A model generated the notes under the pieces. The model did no database searches. It was not told where the DNA came from and saw nothing but the letters and a program-made list of their open reading frames with translations. Source: Novispirillum itersonii subsp. itersonii ATCC 12639 (GTDB taxonomy: Bacteria > Pseudomonadota > Alphaproteobacteria > Rhodospirillales > Rhodospirillaceae). Taken from it: a stretch of 64,000 bases of DNA. The translations under genes and the position numbers were made by a program. How positions within the stretch are numbered: position 1 is the stretch's first letter; every line of letters starts with the position of its first letter. The stretch spans positions 62,001 to 126,000 of the forward strand of contig NZ_KB907340.1 of the NCBI RefSeq assembly GCF_000381985.1, in the 5' to 3' direction. Of the stretch, positions 45,781 to 53,638 are shown piece by piece.

Positions 45781-47847
45781 TCATCCCCCGGATTTGCGGA
45801 CCTGCGCAACCCGGGTGCCCTGCTCCAAGGGGACATAGCGCGGCCACGCCCCGCCTGCAACATGATCCAGCGACGGGGCAGGCTGACCAAGCCGGTCCGC
45901 ATAGATCCACAGATTGGCGACCACCCGCTCGATATACAGACGGGTTTCCCGCGATGGAATTGCCTCAATGAACAGCAGCGGATCATCATTGTACTGCACG
46001 CGCTTCTGCCATTTGGCCAGATTCCCCGGCCCGGCGTTATAGGCCGCAGCGGCAAAGAACAGGTTACCATCCACTTCCGGCTGGGCCAGGAGCGTTTCCA
46101 GATACTTCTGGCCAAGCGACATGTTCACTTCCGGCACCATCACCGTTTTGGATCCGGTCAACCAGCCATTGGCATTGCCATCCCAGCTTGCCACCAGCCT
46201 GGCCGTGGCGGGCATCATCTGCATCAGCCCCTGCGCCCCTGCCACCGAACGGGCGTCAGGATTAAAGGCCGACTCCTGCCGCATAAAGGCATACAGCAGG
46301 GACCGGTCAAGCCGCCAGCCGTCTTCCGGCTCCCACAGCGGCACCGGATAGCGGGCCGCATCCGTGACCGAAACACTGCCCTGATCGGTACGGCTGCGAT
46401 ACGACGCCAGCCCAAGGGCAAAGGAAGCCATGCCGGATACGTCGGCCATCCGCACGATGGCGTCCTTGGTCCGCTCATCAACCACGGCATACAGGCGGCG
46501 CAGCTCTTCCTCGGCATTATCGATCCGGCCCAGCTGGGCCAGCGCCAGTGCCCGGCGCCCGGCCTGCGTCCGGCCCAACGCCTCGCTGTCCGCCGCACTC
46601 AGAAAGTCACCTTCCCACGCGAAAGACAGAGGCAGACCAAGGGCCCGGCGGGCCGTCAGTCCGTAGAACGTCCGCGCTTCCTTCGCGGCTTCGTTCAGCC
46701 AGTAAGAAACCTCTTCCGGACGGCCCGTGCGCAAGGCGGCACGGGATGCCCAGAAAGCCCCGCCAGCCGTCAGCCACGGAGAAGAATCCGAGGAACGGGC
46801 AAGGCGGGCGAACCAGTCGCGGGCCTCGTCATAGCGGCCCTGACGCCAATGCGCCAATCCACCGGCCCACAGGGCCATCGACATCCGGTCACCGGAGCGG
46901 GCCACCGATTTTTCAGCCCATTCGACCGCCGACTGATCATCGCCTTCAACAAACAGCGCATAGGCCAGCGTCCCACGCATCCGATCATGATCCAGCGCCG
47001 TCAGCGTGGAAGTGACTTCCTTAGTGTCCACCATCCGGGCGACAGTCTGGGTCGGCTGCTTGCTCAGGGCAGTACGGAACTTGGCCCACAGGGCCGCCGC
47101 TTTCTGTGACTGTGAATTGGAATACGTCCCCGCCAGTTCCCACAGGGCAGACATCGTCTCGCCGGTGCCGCCACCGTTAAACCGCGGCGGGCCGACGGGA
47201 GAGCGTAGAACCACCGGGGGCTCTGCCTTCACCGGGGGGGCCGCCTGCGTCGCCTTCTGGTCTTTCTTTCCTGCCGCTTCTTTTTTGGGGGGCTCTTTTT
47301 TAGACGGTTCTTTCTTCGCGGCAGCAGCCTTTGCGGGCTGCGCTTTCTGGGGAGACCGGGCCGGAGCCATCCGCCCCTGCGCGACGGAATAGACAATCTC
47401 CGCCATCGGCAGATCGGCGTAGCTGTCCAGCCAATCCCGCAGCTCGGTCAGCCGGGCTTTCTGCGGGGAAGCCATCAGACGCTGATGATGCACGTAGCCC
47501 AGCAGCAGGGGATCCTGAATCTGCGGGATCAGGGCCGCAGCTTCATCCCAACGGCCATCGCCCTGCAGAGAAAAAATACGGCCATACAAGTCCATGTCCT
47601 GCTCGGAAAGCCGCCAGCCTTCCTGCCCGGCGGAACGGGTCGCAACCTGCTCCACCTTGAAGCCCTGCGCATGGACAGGTGCACTCTCAAGCCCAAAACC
47701 GGAAACAACCACCCCGGTCAGGGCCATCCCGAAAACGGCTTTGCGCCCTACGGTCAGGGCCGCGCTACTGACCCGGCTCTTCAAGCGGGCAGAGTCTGAA
47801 CACACTTCCGCTCCCGGGCCTCTTACAGGCTGTCGCATACGTTTCAT
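45781..47847 (-). CDS. soluble-type lytic murein transglycosylase (SLT family)
   Basis: Cleaves the MurNAc-GlcNAc bond in periplasmic peptidoglycan. The 688 residues have an N-terminal export signal (hydrophobic AVFGMALTGVVVSGFGLESAPVHA at about residues 37-60), a long helical superhelix of Sel1/TPR-like repeats, and a C-terminal SLT catalytic domain. In that domain the catalytic Glu lies in FMRQESAFNPDARSVAGAQGLMQMMPATA, followed by AYNAGPGNLAKW. A Lys/Pro/Ala-rich stretch (about residues 168-215) interrupts the N-terminal part and is unusual. The architecture is like Slt70. Confidence 0.93.
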   Translation of the reverse strand: MKRMRQPVRGPGAEVCSDSARLKSRVSSAALTVGRKAVFGMALTGVVVSGFGLESAPVHAQGFKVEQVATRSAGQEGWRLSEQDMDLYGRIFSLQGDGRWDEAAALIPQIQDPLLLGYVHHQRLMASPQKARLTELRDWLDSYADLPMAEIVYSVAQGRMAPARSPQKAQPAKAAAAKKEPSKKEPPKKEAAGKKDQKATQAAPPVKAEPPVVLRSPVGPPRFNGGGTGETMSALWELAGTYSNSQSQKAAALWAKFRTALSKQPTQTVARMVDTKEVTSTLTALDHDRMRGTLAYALFVEGDDQSAVEWAEKSVARSGDRMSMALWAGGLAHWRQGRYDEARDWFARLARSSDSSPWLTAGGAFWASRAALRTGRPEEVSYWLNEAAKEARTFYGLTARRALGLPLSFAWEGDFLSAADSEALGRTQAGRRALALAQLGRIDNAEEELRRLYAVVDERTKDAIVRMADVSGMASFALGLASYRSRTDQGSVSVTDAARYPVPLWEPEDGWRLDRSLLYAFMRQESAFNPDARSVAGAQGLMQMMPATARLVASWDGNANGWLTGSKTVMVPEVNMSLGQKYLETLLAQPEVDGNLFFAAAAYNAGPGNLAKWQKRVQYNDDPLLFIEAIPSRETRLYIERVVANLWIYADRLGQPAPSLDHVAGGAWPRYVPLEQGTRVAQVRKSGG

Positions 47848-48375
47848 TCGGACATCCCCCTAACGGTCTCGCGACTGCCCCTCCCAGCCGAGGCAAGATA
47901 TAGGCGGAAGATTTTCCCGGCGACAACCCCGGAAACTGAATGCGATGAAAGAAAAGAGTATATCTCCGGGCCGTATCGACGCCCCAGAGTCCCTTTGTAT
48001 ATGGCTTTCTCTTAACCCGATTCGCAGGCTATCCCTGTGCGATCCATCACAGCTCACCGCCAGAAACCCTCTTGCGGAAAGATGTCCCCCCAGAAAAACC
48101 CTGCGCCTGATACAAGAAAAGCACGCACTGAGATGTGTGCAATCGGCTGCATACTTTCCCATGGATTCGCCATGAGCCGCCCCCCATCGCGCCCAAGGCT
48201 TTTGAACAGATCCAGCCGCCTGACCTGCGGCTCCTTTTGGCCCTGTCAGCCTCTTTTCCCTTTTCCTGATCCGGCAGCAGGAGTACAACCGCGCCAGCCT
48301 GACCGGTCGACCGGACGGTCAGACCGCCATTGGCATACGCCCATGGCCTGTTTTCCCGCGCCGTCGTGATGGACC
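47848..48375. other. 528-base divergent intergenic region
   Basis: It lies between the lytic transglycosylase (minus) and the glycosyltransferase (plus). No gene is supported. TGTGC-N6-TCACA at 48036-48051 resembles a CRP-type operator in nine of ten positions. A small stem (AGCCGC/GCGGCT, about 48214-48232) followed by CCTTTT lies nearer the glycosyltransferase. Confidence 0.45.
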
Positions 48376-49128
48376 ATGACCGATCTGACTCAGCCTGACG
48401 TTACCGTCGTCGTTCCCGTAAAGAACGAAGAGGACAATATCCTGCCGCTGCTGGCAGAGATTCATGCCGCCCTCGACGGCGTCGCCCCGTTTGAAGTCGT
48501 GTACGTCGATGACGGCTCCGACGACCGCACCCCCGCCGTTCTGGCAGACGCCAAACGCCAGTATCCGCGCCTGCGCACGGCCCGGCACCGTTTTTCGTGC
48601 GGCCAGAGTCAGGCGGTGCATACCGGCGTCCGGATGGCCCGTGGCAGCTGGATCGCCACTCTGGACGGTGACGGACAGAACGATCCTGCCGATATTCCTG
48701 CCATGCTGGCCCGTCGGAATGAAGAAGCCGCCCGGTCCGGCAAGCCGGTCTCGATGGTGATGATCGCCGGGCACCGCCAGAAACGGCAGGACAATGAAAT
48801 CCGCCGCCTGTCGTCCAAGGTCGGCAACGGTGTGCGCGCATGGCTGCTCAACGATGACACCCCGGACACCGGCTGCGGCCTCAAGCTGTTCGCCCGCGAC
48901 ACCTTCCTGAAATTCCCGCGCTTTGACCACATGCACCGCTATCTGCCGGCCCTGATGCTGCGCGAAGGCGGCCACGTTGTCAGCGTGCGGGTCAACCACC
49001 GGCCACGGGAACGCGGCACTTCCAAATATGGTGTCTGGAACCGCCTGTGGGTCAGCCTGTATGATCTGATCGGTGTGATGTGGCTGCAGCGCCGGGCCCG
49101 GAACCCGCAGGTCGAAACGCAGGATTGA
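48376..49128 (+). CDS. family 2 glycosyltransferase (polyprenyl-phosphate mannosyltransferase-like)
   Basis: A 250-residue GT-A fold glycosyltransferase. The N-terminal PDVTVVVPVKNEEDNILPLLAEI and the nucleotide/metal-binding LDGDGQNDPADIP are typical of the dolichol-phosphate mannose synthase group, as is HMHRYLPALMLREG. It has no C-terminal membrane segments, so it resembles the DPM1-like catalytic domain alone. The sugar and lipid acceptor are not determined. It lies 10 bases upstream of a TVP38/DedA-like membrane protein gene, an operon suggesting work on a polyprenyl-linked sugar at the inner membrane. Confidence 0.88.
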   Translation: MTDLTQPDVTVVVPVKNEEDNILPLLAEIHAALDGVAPFEVVYVDDGSDDRTPAVLADAKRQYPRLRTARHRFSCGQSQAVHTGVRMARGSWIATLDGDGQNDPADIPAMLARRNEEAARSGKPVSMVMIAGHRQKRQDNEIRRLSSKVGNGVRAWLLNDDTPDTGCGLKLFARDTFLKFPRFDHMHRYLPALMLREGGHVVSVRVNHRPRERGTSKYGVWNRLWVSLYDLIGVMWLQRRARNPQVETQD

Positions 49129-49138
49129 GGCACCCCCG

Positions 49139-49891
49139 ATGTCGGCCCCGACGGAACACCCGGAAAATACCGCTGCGCCGGACTCCGGCCTGACCAGCTC
49201 CCTGCTGGTAGAGGACGGTGACACTGTCGCCCGGAAGCAAAGCGGCCTGAAGTCCCTGATAAAGGGACTGGTGATGATCGTTTCTCTGGTCATCATTGGC
49301 ACGGTTGCCCGCAAACTCGGTCTGGCTGACACCCTCTCCACCAGCTGGCTGGACCACGAGGTGATCGGGAAGGGACTGATCGGCGAAGCCCTGTTCATCG
49401 GACTGGGGGCGATTGCCTCCGCCATCGGGATTCCCCGTCAGCTGGTGGCCTTTGGCGGCGGCTACGCCTTTGGCTTCGGCATGGGCATCCTGATTTCCAC
49501 CGTTGCCCAGATCATCGGCTGCACGCTGTCTTTCTTTTATGCCCGCCTGCTCGGTCGGTCACTGGTGCGACGGCTGTTCGCCGCCCGTATCGAGCGCCTT
49601 GATGCCCTGCTGCACGGCCACCCGTTTTCGATGACTCTGCTGATCCGCCTGCTGCCGGTCGGGTCTAACCTTGCCACCAACATGGGCGCCGGTGTCTCCA
49701 GCGTTCCTGCGCCACGCTTTCTGGCGGGCACGATGGTTGGCTATCTACCGCAGACCATCGTCTTTGTGCTGCTGGGGACCGGGGTACAGGTTGATGCCAC
49801 CGCACAGATCGCCCTGTCGGCAGTCCTGTTTGTGATTTCCGGCCTGATCGGAGTGTGGCTGTACCGGCGGATGCGGACCGACGCGGTCTGA
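49139..49891 (+). CDS. TVP38/TMEM64 (DedA superfamily) membrane protein
   Basis: A 250-residue inner-membrane protein with five to six hydrophobic segments after a polar N-terminus. The family core is visible as IGLGAIASAIGIPRQLVAFGGGYAFGFGMGI, then RLLPVGSNLATNMGAGVSSVPAPRFLAGTMVGYLPQT. DedA-superfamily proteins include undecaprenyl-phosphate and phospholipid scramblases or flippases. GAGG lies about 8 bases before the ATG, and the gene follows the glycosyltransferase by 10 bases. It converges on comM with a 1-base gap, with no visible terminator. Confidence 0.88.
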   Translation: MSAPTEHPENTAAPDSGLTSSLLVEDGDTVARKQSGLKSLIKGLVMIVSLVIIGTVARKLGLADTLSTSWLDHEVIGKGLIGEALFIGLGAIASAIGIPRQLVAFGGGYAFGFGMGILISTVAQIIGCTLSFFYARLLGRSLVRRLFAARIERLDALLHGHPFSMTLLIRLLPVGSNLATNMGAGVSSVPAPRFLAGTMVGYLPQTIVFVLLGTGVQVDATAQIALSAVLFVISGLIGVWLYRRMRTDAV

Positions 49892-49892
49892 C

Positions 49893-51416
49893 TCACCCCG
49901 GCAAAGCACGGGCCCGGCGGTAACTGAGGGCCTCCGCAATATCCAGACGGCTGATCTGATCCCGGTCGGCAAGGTCAGCGACCGTCCGCGCCACCCGTAG
50001 CACCCTATGGTACCCACGCGCTGACAGCCTCATCCGCCCTGCCGCCTCCGCCAGCAGGGCCTGCCCTGCCTCATCCAGACGGGCAGCCTGATCCAGCACC
50101 GCTCCATCCGCCTCAGCATTGCGGCGCACCGCCCCCGACGGATCAAGTCTGGCATAGCGGATCCGCTGCCGGTCAAGGGCCTGCGCCACCCGCTCCGCCA
50201 CCGGTGCCGATGCTTCCCCGGCCGGAGTGCCCGCAAGATCCAGAGGATGAACCGCCATGACCTCCACCGTCAGATCGATACGGTCGAGAAGAGGGCCGGA
50301 CAGGCGGTTCTGATAGTCATCTCCGCAGCGGGGAGCCTTGGAACAGGCCATGCCCGGATCCGACAGATAGCCACAACGGCAGGGGTTCATCGCCGCCACC
50401 AGCTGCACCCGTGCCGGATAACTGATGTGGGCGTTGGCCCGGCTGATCACCGCCCGCCCGGTTTCCAGAGGCTGACGTAACGCTTCCAGCACCTGACGGG
50501 GGAATTCCGGCAGCTCATCCAGAAACAGCACACCATTGTGCGCCAGACTGATATCGCCCGGTCTGGCCCGATGGCCGCCCCCGATCAGGGCAGGCATACT
50601 GGCCGAATGATGCGGATCCCGGAACGGGCGACGGGTGGTCAATCCACTTTCCGGCAGCAGACCGGCGATCGAATGCACCACCGAGACTTCCAGTGATTCC
50701 TGCGGTGTCAGCGGGGGCAGGAGACCCGGCAAACGCCTGGCCAGCATCGACTTCCCCGATCCCGGCGGACCGATCATCAGCAGGTTATGCCCCCCTGCCG
50801 CCGCAACCTCTAAAGCCCGCTTGGCCGTCTCCTGACCTTTGACATCCCGCAGATCCGGCAGAATGCCGATCTCCTCCGGCGCACTGGGGGCCGGACGGGG
50901 CAACAACATCGTCCCTTTGAAGTGGTTGATCAGCGCCAGCAGGGACGGTGCCGCCAGAATATCCTCACCGCCAGCCCATGCGGCCTCGGCCCCCTGTGCG
51001 GCTGGGCAGATCAGTCCCAGATCCCCTGCCACCGCAGCCATGGCTGCCGGTAAAACCCCGGATACTGCAGCGACGGATCCATCCAGCCCCAGCTCGCCCA
51101 GCACCAGATAGCGGTCCATATCCTCCAGCGGCAAAATCCCCATCGCCGCCAACACACCACAGGCAATCGGCAGATCGTAATGACTGCCTTCTTTGACGAT
51201 ATCCGCCGGGGCAAGATTGATGGTGATCCGTTTGGGCGGCAGCGCCAGACCAATTGCGGTCAGTGCCGCCCGCACCCGCTCACGCGACTCACTGACGGCC
51301 TTGTCTGCCAGCCCGACGATCGAAAACGCCGGTAGCCCGTTGGACAACTGCACCTGCACATCAATGGCAATGGTATCAATGCCAGAGAACGCCACCGTCC
51401 GCACATGAGCCGTCAT
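49893..51416 (-). CDS. comM: ComM/YifB-family AAA+ ATPase (Mg-chelatase-like)
   Basis: A 507-residue AAA+ protein. ComM is a hexameric helicase that promotes branch migration during natural transformation, and most bacteria carry it. The N-terminal Lon-like domain reads TVAFSGIDTIAIDVQVQLSNGLPAFSIVGL. Walker A is MIGPPGSGKSMLARRLPG and Walker B is NGVLFLDELPEF; a late Cys pattern (NPCRCGYLSDPGMAC) is typical of YifB. The ATG at 51414-51416 (MTAHVRTVAF) is the family start; the frame runs open further upstream without family sequence. The gene is ended by the convergent neighbour, not by a hairpin. Confidence 0.95.
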   Translation of the reverse strand: MTAHVRTVAFSGIDTIAIDVQVQLSNGLPAFSIVGLADKAVSESRERVRAALTAIGLALPPKRITINLAPADIVKEGSHYDLPIACGVLAAMGILPLEDMDRYLVLGELGLDGSVAAVSGVLPAAMAAVAGDLGLICPAAQGAEAAWAGGEDILAAPSLLALINHFKGTMLLPRPAPSAPEEIGILPDLRDVKGQETAKRALEVAAAGGHNLLMIGPPGSGKSMLARRLPGLLPPLTPQESLEVSVVHSIAGLLPESGLTTRRPFRDPHHSASMPALIGGGHRARPGDISLAHNGVLFLDELPEFPRQVLEALRQPLETGRAVISRANAHISYPARVQLVAAMNPCRCGYLSDPGMACSKAPRCGDDYQNRLSGPLLDRIDLTVEVMAVHPLDLAGTPAGEASAPVAERVAQALDRQRIRYARLDPSGAVRRNAEADGAVLDQAARLDEAGQALLAEAAGRMRLSARGYHRVLRVARTVADLADRDQISRLDIAEALSYRRARALPG

Positions 51417-51501
51417 TTTATCCCGGTCCGCCTCTACACCCAACACACGCGGGGGTGACGGTACAGGGGGCTCCATCCCGTGTAAACACCGGACAGGATA
51501 C

Positions 51502-51546
51502 AAAAAAACAGCAACGCCCCCGGATAATACCATCCGGGGGCGTTGC
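51502..51546 (-). terminator. intrinsic terminator after the second XRE regulator
   Basis: A perfect 15-bp stem (51532-51546 with 51511-51525) with a 6-base loop, followed on the minus strand by TG and seven T. It separates the regulator gene from comM. Confidence 0.9.
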
Positions 51547-51572
51547 TCTCTTACAAAGGCCGTAAGCCCGGA

Positions 51573-51971
51573 TCAGGCCGGTTCGCTGGCCAGTGCCCGG
51601 GCCAGACCCGACAGGGCTTCCTGATGGCGTTCGTTCTGGATCATCGCAAAATTGCGGGCCAGTTCCAGACACATACGCTGACGCGGTGCCAGATCGCCGG
51701 TACGGGCATCATCCAGTCCTTCAAAGAAGTAACTGACCGGCACATTCAGCACCTGCGCGATTTCGTACAGACGCCCGGCAGAAATACGGTTGATACCGCG
51801 CTCATACTTATGGGCCTGCTGATAGGTCACACCGATCATGTCGGCCATCTGCTGCTGGGACAGACCCAGCATGATCCGGCGCTCACGGATTTTAGAGCCG
51901 ACATGACGGTCAGTATCCGTGGCCCGGTTGGCGGGCTGGTCGGGACGGACGGTGGTGGGCGAATAATTCAT
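51573..51971 (-). CDS. XRE-family helix-turn-helix regulator, second copy type
   Basis: A 132-residue regulator with the helix-turn-helix at about residues 22-78 (VGSKIRERRIMLGLSQQQMADMIGVTYQQAHKYERGINRI), followed by VPVSYFFEGLDD and a short helical tail. It is close to the XRE protein at 1883-2458 over the DNA-binding part but lacks that protein's longer C-terminal region. The ATG at 51969-51971 is preceded by AGAGGGA at a proper distance. It lies between comM and phaR on the same strand, separated from each by a terminator. The target is unknown. Confidence 0.9.
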   Translation of the reverse strand: MNYSPTTVRPDQPANRATDTDRHVGSKIRERRIMLGLSQQQMADMIGVTYQQAHKYERGINRISAGRLYEIAQVLNVPVSYFFEGLDDARTGDLAPRQRMCLELARNFAMIQNERHQEALSGLARALASEPA

Positions 51972-52357
51972 GATCGGGTTCCCTCTCATCTCAAGCACGG
52001 GCGTATCGTCCTGCGGGAGGCCATCGGCAAACAATGGCGGAGACGGACGTTATACGGATCGGGACAGGCCATCTTTTGCGACCATATTGTGCCCTTCTGA
52101 TCAACTAAAGGGATACGCCGGTCATGCTCTTGTAGCAAGTGATCCCTCGGAACTACATGCCCCGGTCGAATATCCTTTTTCATATACCAAAGAATAGAAA
52201 CGTCTTTGCAGAATGCGAATACATCCCTTCTTGCCGAAAAAGTCTGTGCATTTTGCAAAACGCTTTCTGTCCAATGCCTCTCCTGTCCTGATGCAAAAAA
52301 AGACGGCCGCCAAAAGGCGACCGTCATGTCTGTCTTCTGCATCGCAAACGGATGCGG
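51972..52357. other. 386-base gap upstream of the XRE gene
   Basis: It contains the phaR terminator (52294-52325). The rest (about 52040-52290) is less GC-rich than the surroundings and holds the presumed promoter of the XRE gene. Reading frames here show no coding character. TTTTGCAAAA near 52253-52262 is a palindrome of unknown meaning. Confidence 0.45.
52294..52325 (-). terminator. intrinsic terminator after phaR
   Basis: On the minus strand a 10-bp stem with one G-U pair (52316-52325 with 52302-52311) and a TTTT loop is followed by seven T (52295-52301). It lies 32 bases after the phaR stop. Confidence 0.9.
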
Positions 52358-52942
52358 TCAGCCCTTCTTGCTCAGGGCGTCAAGCTGCTCCTGCATGGCG
52401 TTCAGCTTGGCCTTCAGGTCGTCAATACTGGACTCGCCGGCGGCGGGACGGGCGGCCCCGGGTTTACCGGCGTTTTCCTCATCCCCATAAAAGCGGCCGA
52501 ACATCTTCATTGCATTCTCAAAGAACGCGACATTCTGCTTGTTCAGCTCCTCGAACGGCTGCAGCGGAAAAATTCCGCCGAAGGCATTCTGCATCACATC
52601 GCGCATCCGTTCTTCGTTATGGGAGAACGCCTGCATGCTGTGTTCCAGATAGCGCGGCACCAGACCGCCAAGACTGTCGCCATAAAAACTGATCAGCTGG
52701 CGCAGGAACCCGATCGGCAGCAGATTCTGGCCGCCCTTGCTCTCTTCCTCGACGATGATCTGGGTCAGGACCGAGCGGGTGATGTCGTCGCCGGTCTTGG
52801 CGTCATAGACCACGAATTCGGTCCCGTCCTTCACCATCTGACACAGGTGATCCAGCGTGACGTAGCTGGAGGTCGCCGTGTTGTAAAGACGCCGGTTGGC
52901 GTACTTTTTAATGGTGATCGGGCTGTTCCTGGTTTCAGCCAT
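52358..52942 (-). CDS. phaR: polyhydroxyalkanoate synthesis repressor PhaR
   Basis: A DNA-binding repressor that also binds PHA polymer and so releases phasin and PHA genes when polymer is present. The N-terminal PhaR DNA-binding domain is intact (ITIKKYANRRLYNTATSSYVTLDHLCQMVKDG), followed by the PHB accumulation regulatory domain and a C-terminal coiled coil (DDLKAKLNAMQEQLDALSKK). Length 194 is normal. AGGGA lies 10 bases before the ATG. It is divergent from the PHA synthase-like genes at 53153, with a 210-base shared promoter region. Confidence 0.96.
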   Translation of the reverse strand: MAETRNSPITIKKYANRRLYNTATSSYVTLDHLCQMVKDGTEFVVYDAKTGDDITRSVLTQIIVEEESKGGQNLLPIGFLRQLISFYGDSLGGLVPRYLEHSMQAFSHNEERMRDVMQNAFGGIFPLQPFEELNKQNVAFFENAMKMFGRFYGDEENAGKPGAARPAAGESSIDDLKAKLNAMQEQLDALSKKG

Positions 52943-53152
52943 ATGCGCGTTTCCCTGTTATGGCAGGGTTCTGTGCCACGGACAGCGTCCGGCTTTTCCC
53001 TGCGTCATTGCACGATCAAGAGTGCCTGCGATGCCGCTTTGCAGCAAGAAAAATGCAAGTGCGGCGGCAATTTCCTGCTGTACTCTGATGCCAGCGGCCC
53101 TTTTGCCGCCATCCGCTCTTCCCTTCTGGCTCTTACTGCTCAGGGTACTGCC
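52943..53152. promoter_or_regulatory. divergent phaR / PHA synthase promoter region, possible PhaR operators
   Basis: Between about 52999 and 53075 the trinucleotides TGC and GCA recur at short intervals (for example at 53001, 53009, 53023, 53027, 53032, 53040, 53054 and 53060). PhaR proteins of other alphaproteobacteria bind TGC/GCA-rich inverted sites, so this cluster is the best guess for a PhaR operator controlling both directions. No -35/-10 boxes were assigned. Confidence 0.4.
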
Positions 53153-53638
53153 ATGACCAAAACATCTGCCCCGCCCGGCGGCGACAGTACCGGATCATCC
53201 ACCCCGCCCGACCTGTCGGCGCTGGCCCGCAAAACCCTTGATATCTGGCAGGACCAGATGGGCCGCCTGTCGCAGGATCCGGCAACGCTGGATCTGATGA
53301 CGCGCACCTTTGCGATGATGACCAAAGGCAGCGAAGCCCTGCATGACCTGCCAAAAACAGCCAGAGATCTGTCAGCTCTGTGGCCCCAGCCTGCCACAGC
53401 CCCTTCTGCCGCCCGTCCAGACACCGGGGAGACCGCCGCCGATGCCCCAGACGCCGCCCCTGCACAGCCGGGCCCCAAGACTGGGTCCGCGTCCGCTGCC
53501 GATGTTTCTGAGCATGGAGATCACGTCCTTACTGACCTGCTGCGCCGCATCGCAGATCTTGAAGAACGGGTCAGCACGCTGGAATCCCGACCTGCCGGAG
53601 GAGATGCGAAGCCAGCTCGGCGACGCAAGCCCGGCTGA
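53153..53638 (+). CDS. small helical protein, possible PHA synthase accessory (PhaE-like) subunit
   Basis: A 161-residue protein not firmly recognised. Its N-terminal third is helical (LSALARKTLDIWQDQMGRLSQDPATLDLMTRTFAMM), the middle is Pro/Ala-rich linker, and the end is a short coiled coil (LLRRIADLEERVSTLES) with a basic tail (RRRKPG). This plan recalls the class III synthase subunit PhaE, which also ends in a coiled coil, but it is less than half the usual ~350 residues; a phasin-like role is the other possibility. The next gene, a PhaC of class III size, overlaps it by 35 bases. CAGGG lies about 8 bases before the ATG. Confidence 0.65.
   Translation: MTKTSAPPGGDSTGSSTPPDLSALARKTLDIWQDQMGRLSQDPATLDLMTRTFAMMTKGSEALHDLPKTARDLSALWPQPATAPSAARPDTGETAADAPDAAPAQPGPKTGSASAADVSEHGDHVLTDLLRRIADLEERVSTLESRPAGGDAKPARRRKPG

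Noticed and set aside
51986-52342. A possible 118-residue minus-strand protein upstream of the second XRE gene
   Set aside because: It runs through the phaR terminator and the XRE promoter area, codon use is unlike its neighbours, and no domain is visible.
52352-53152. An N-terminal extension of the small PhaE-like gene
   Set aside because: The frame is open but runs opposite phaR and through the shared promoter. The ATG at 53153 has a good ribosome-binding site.
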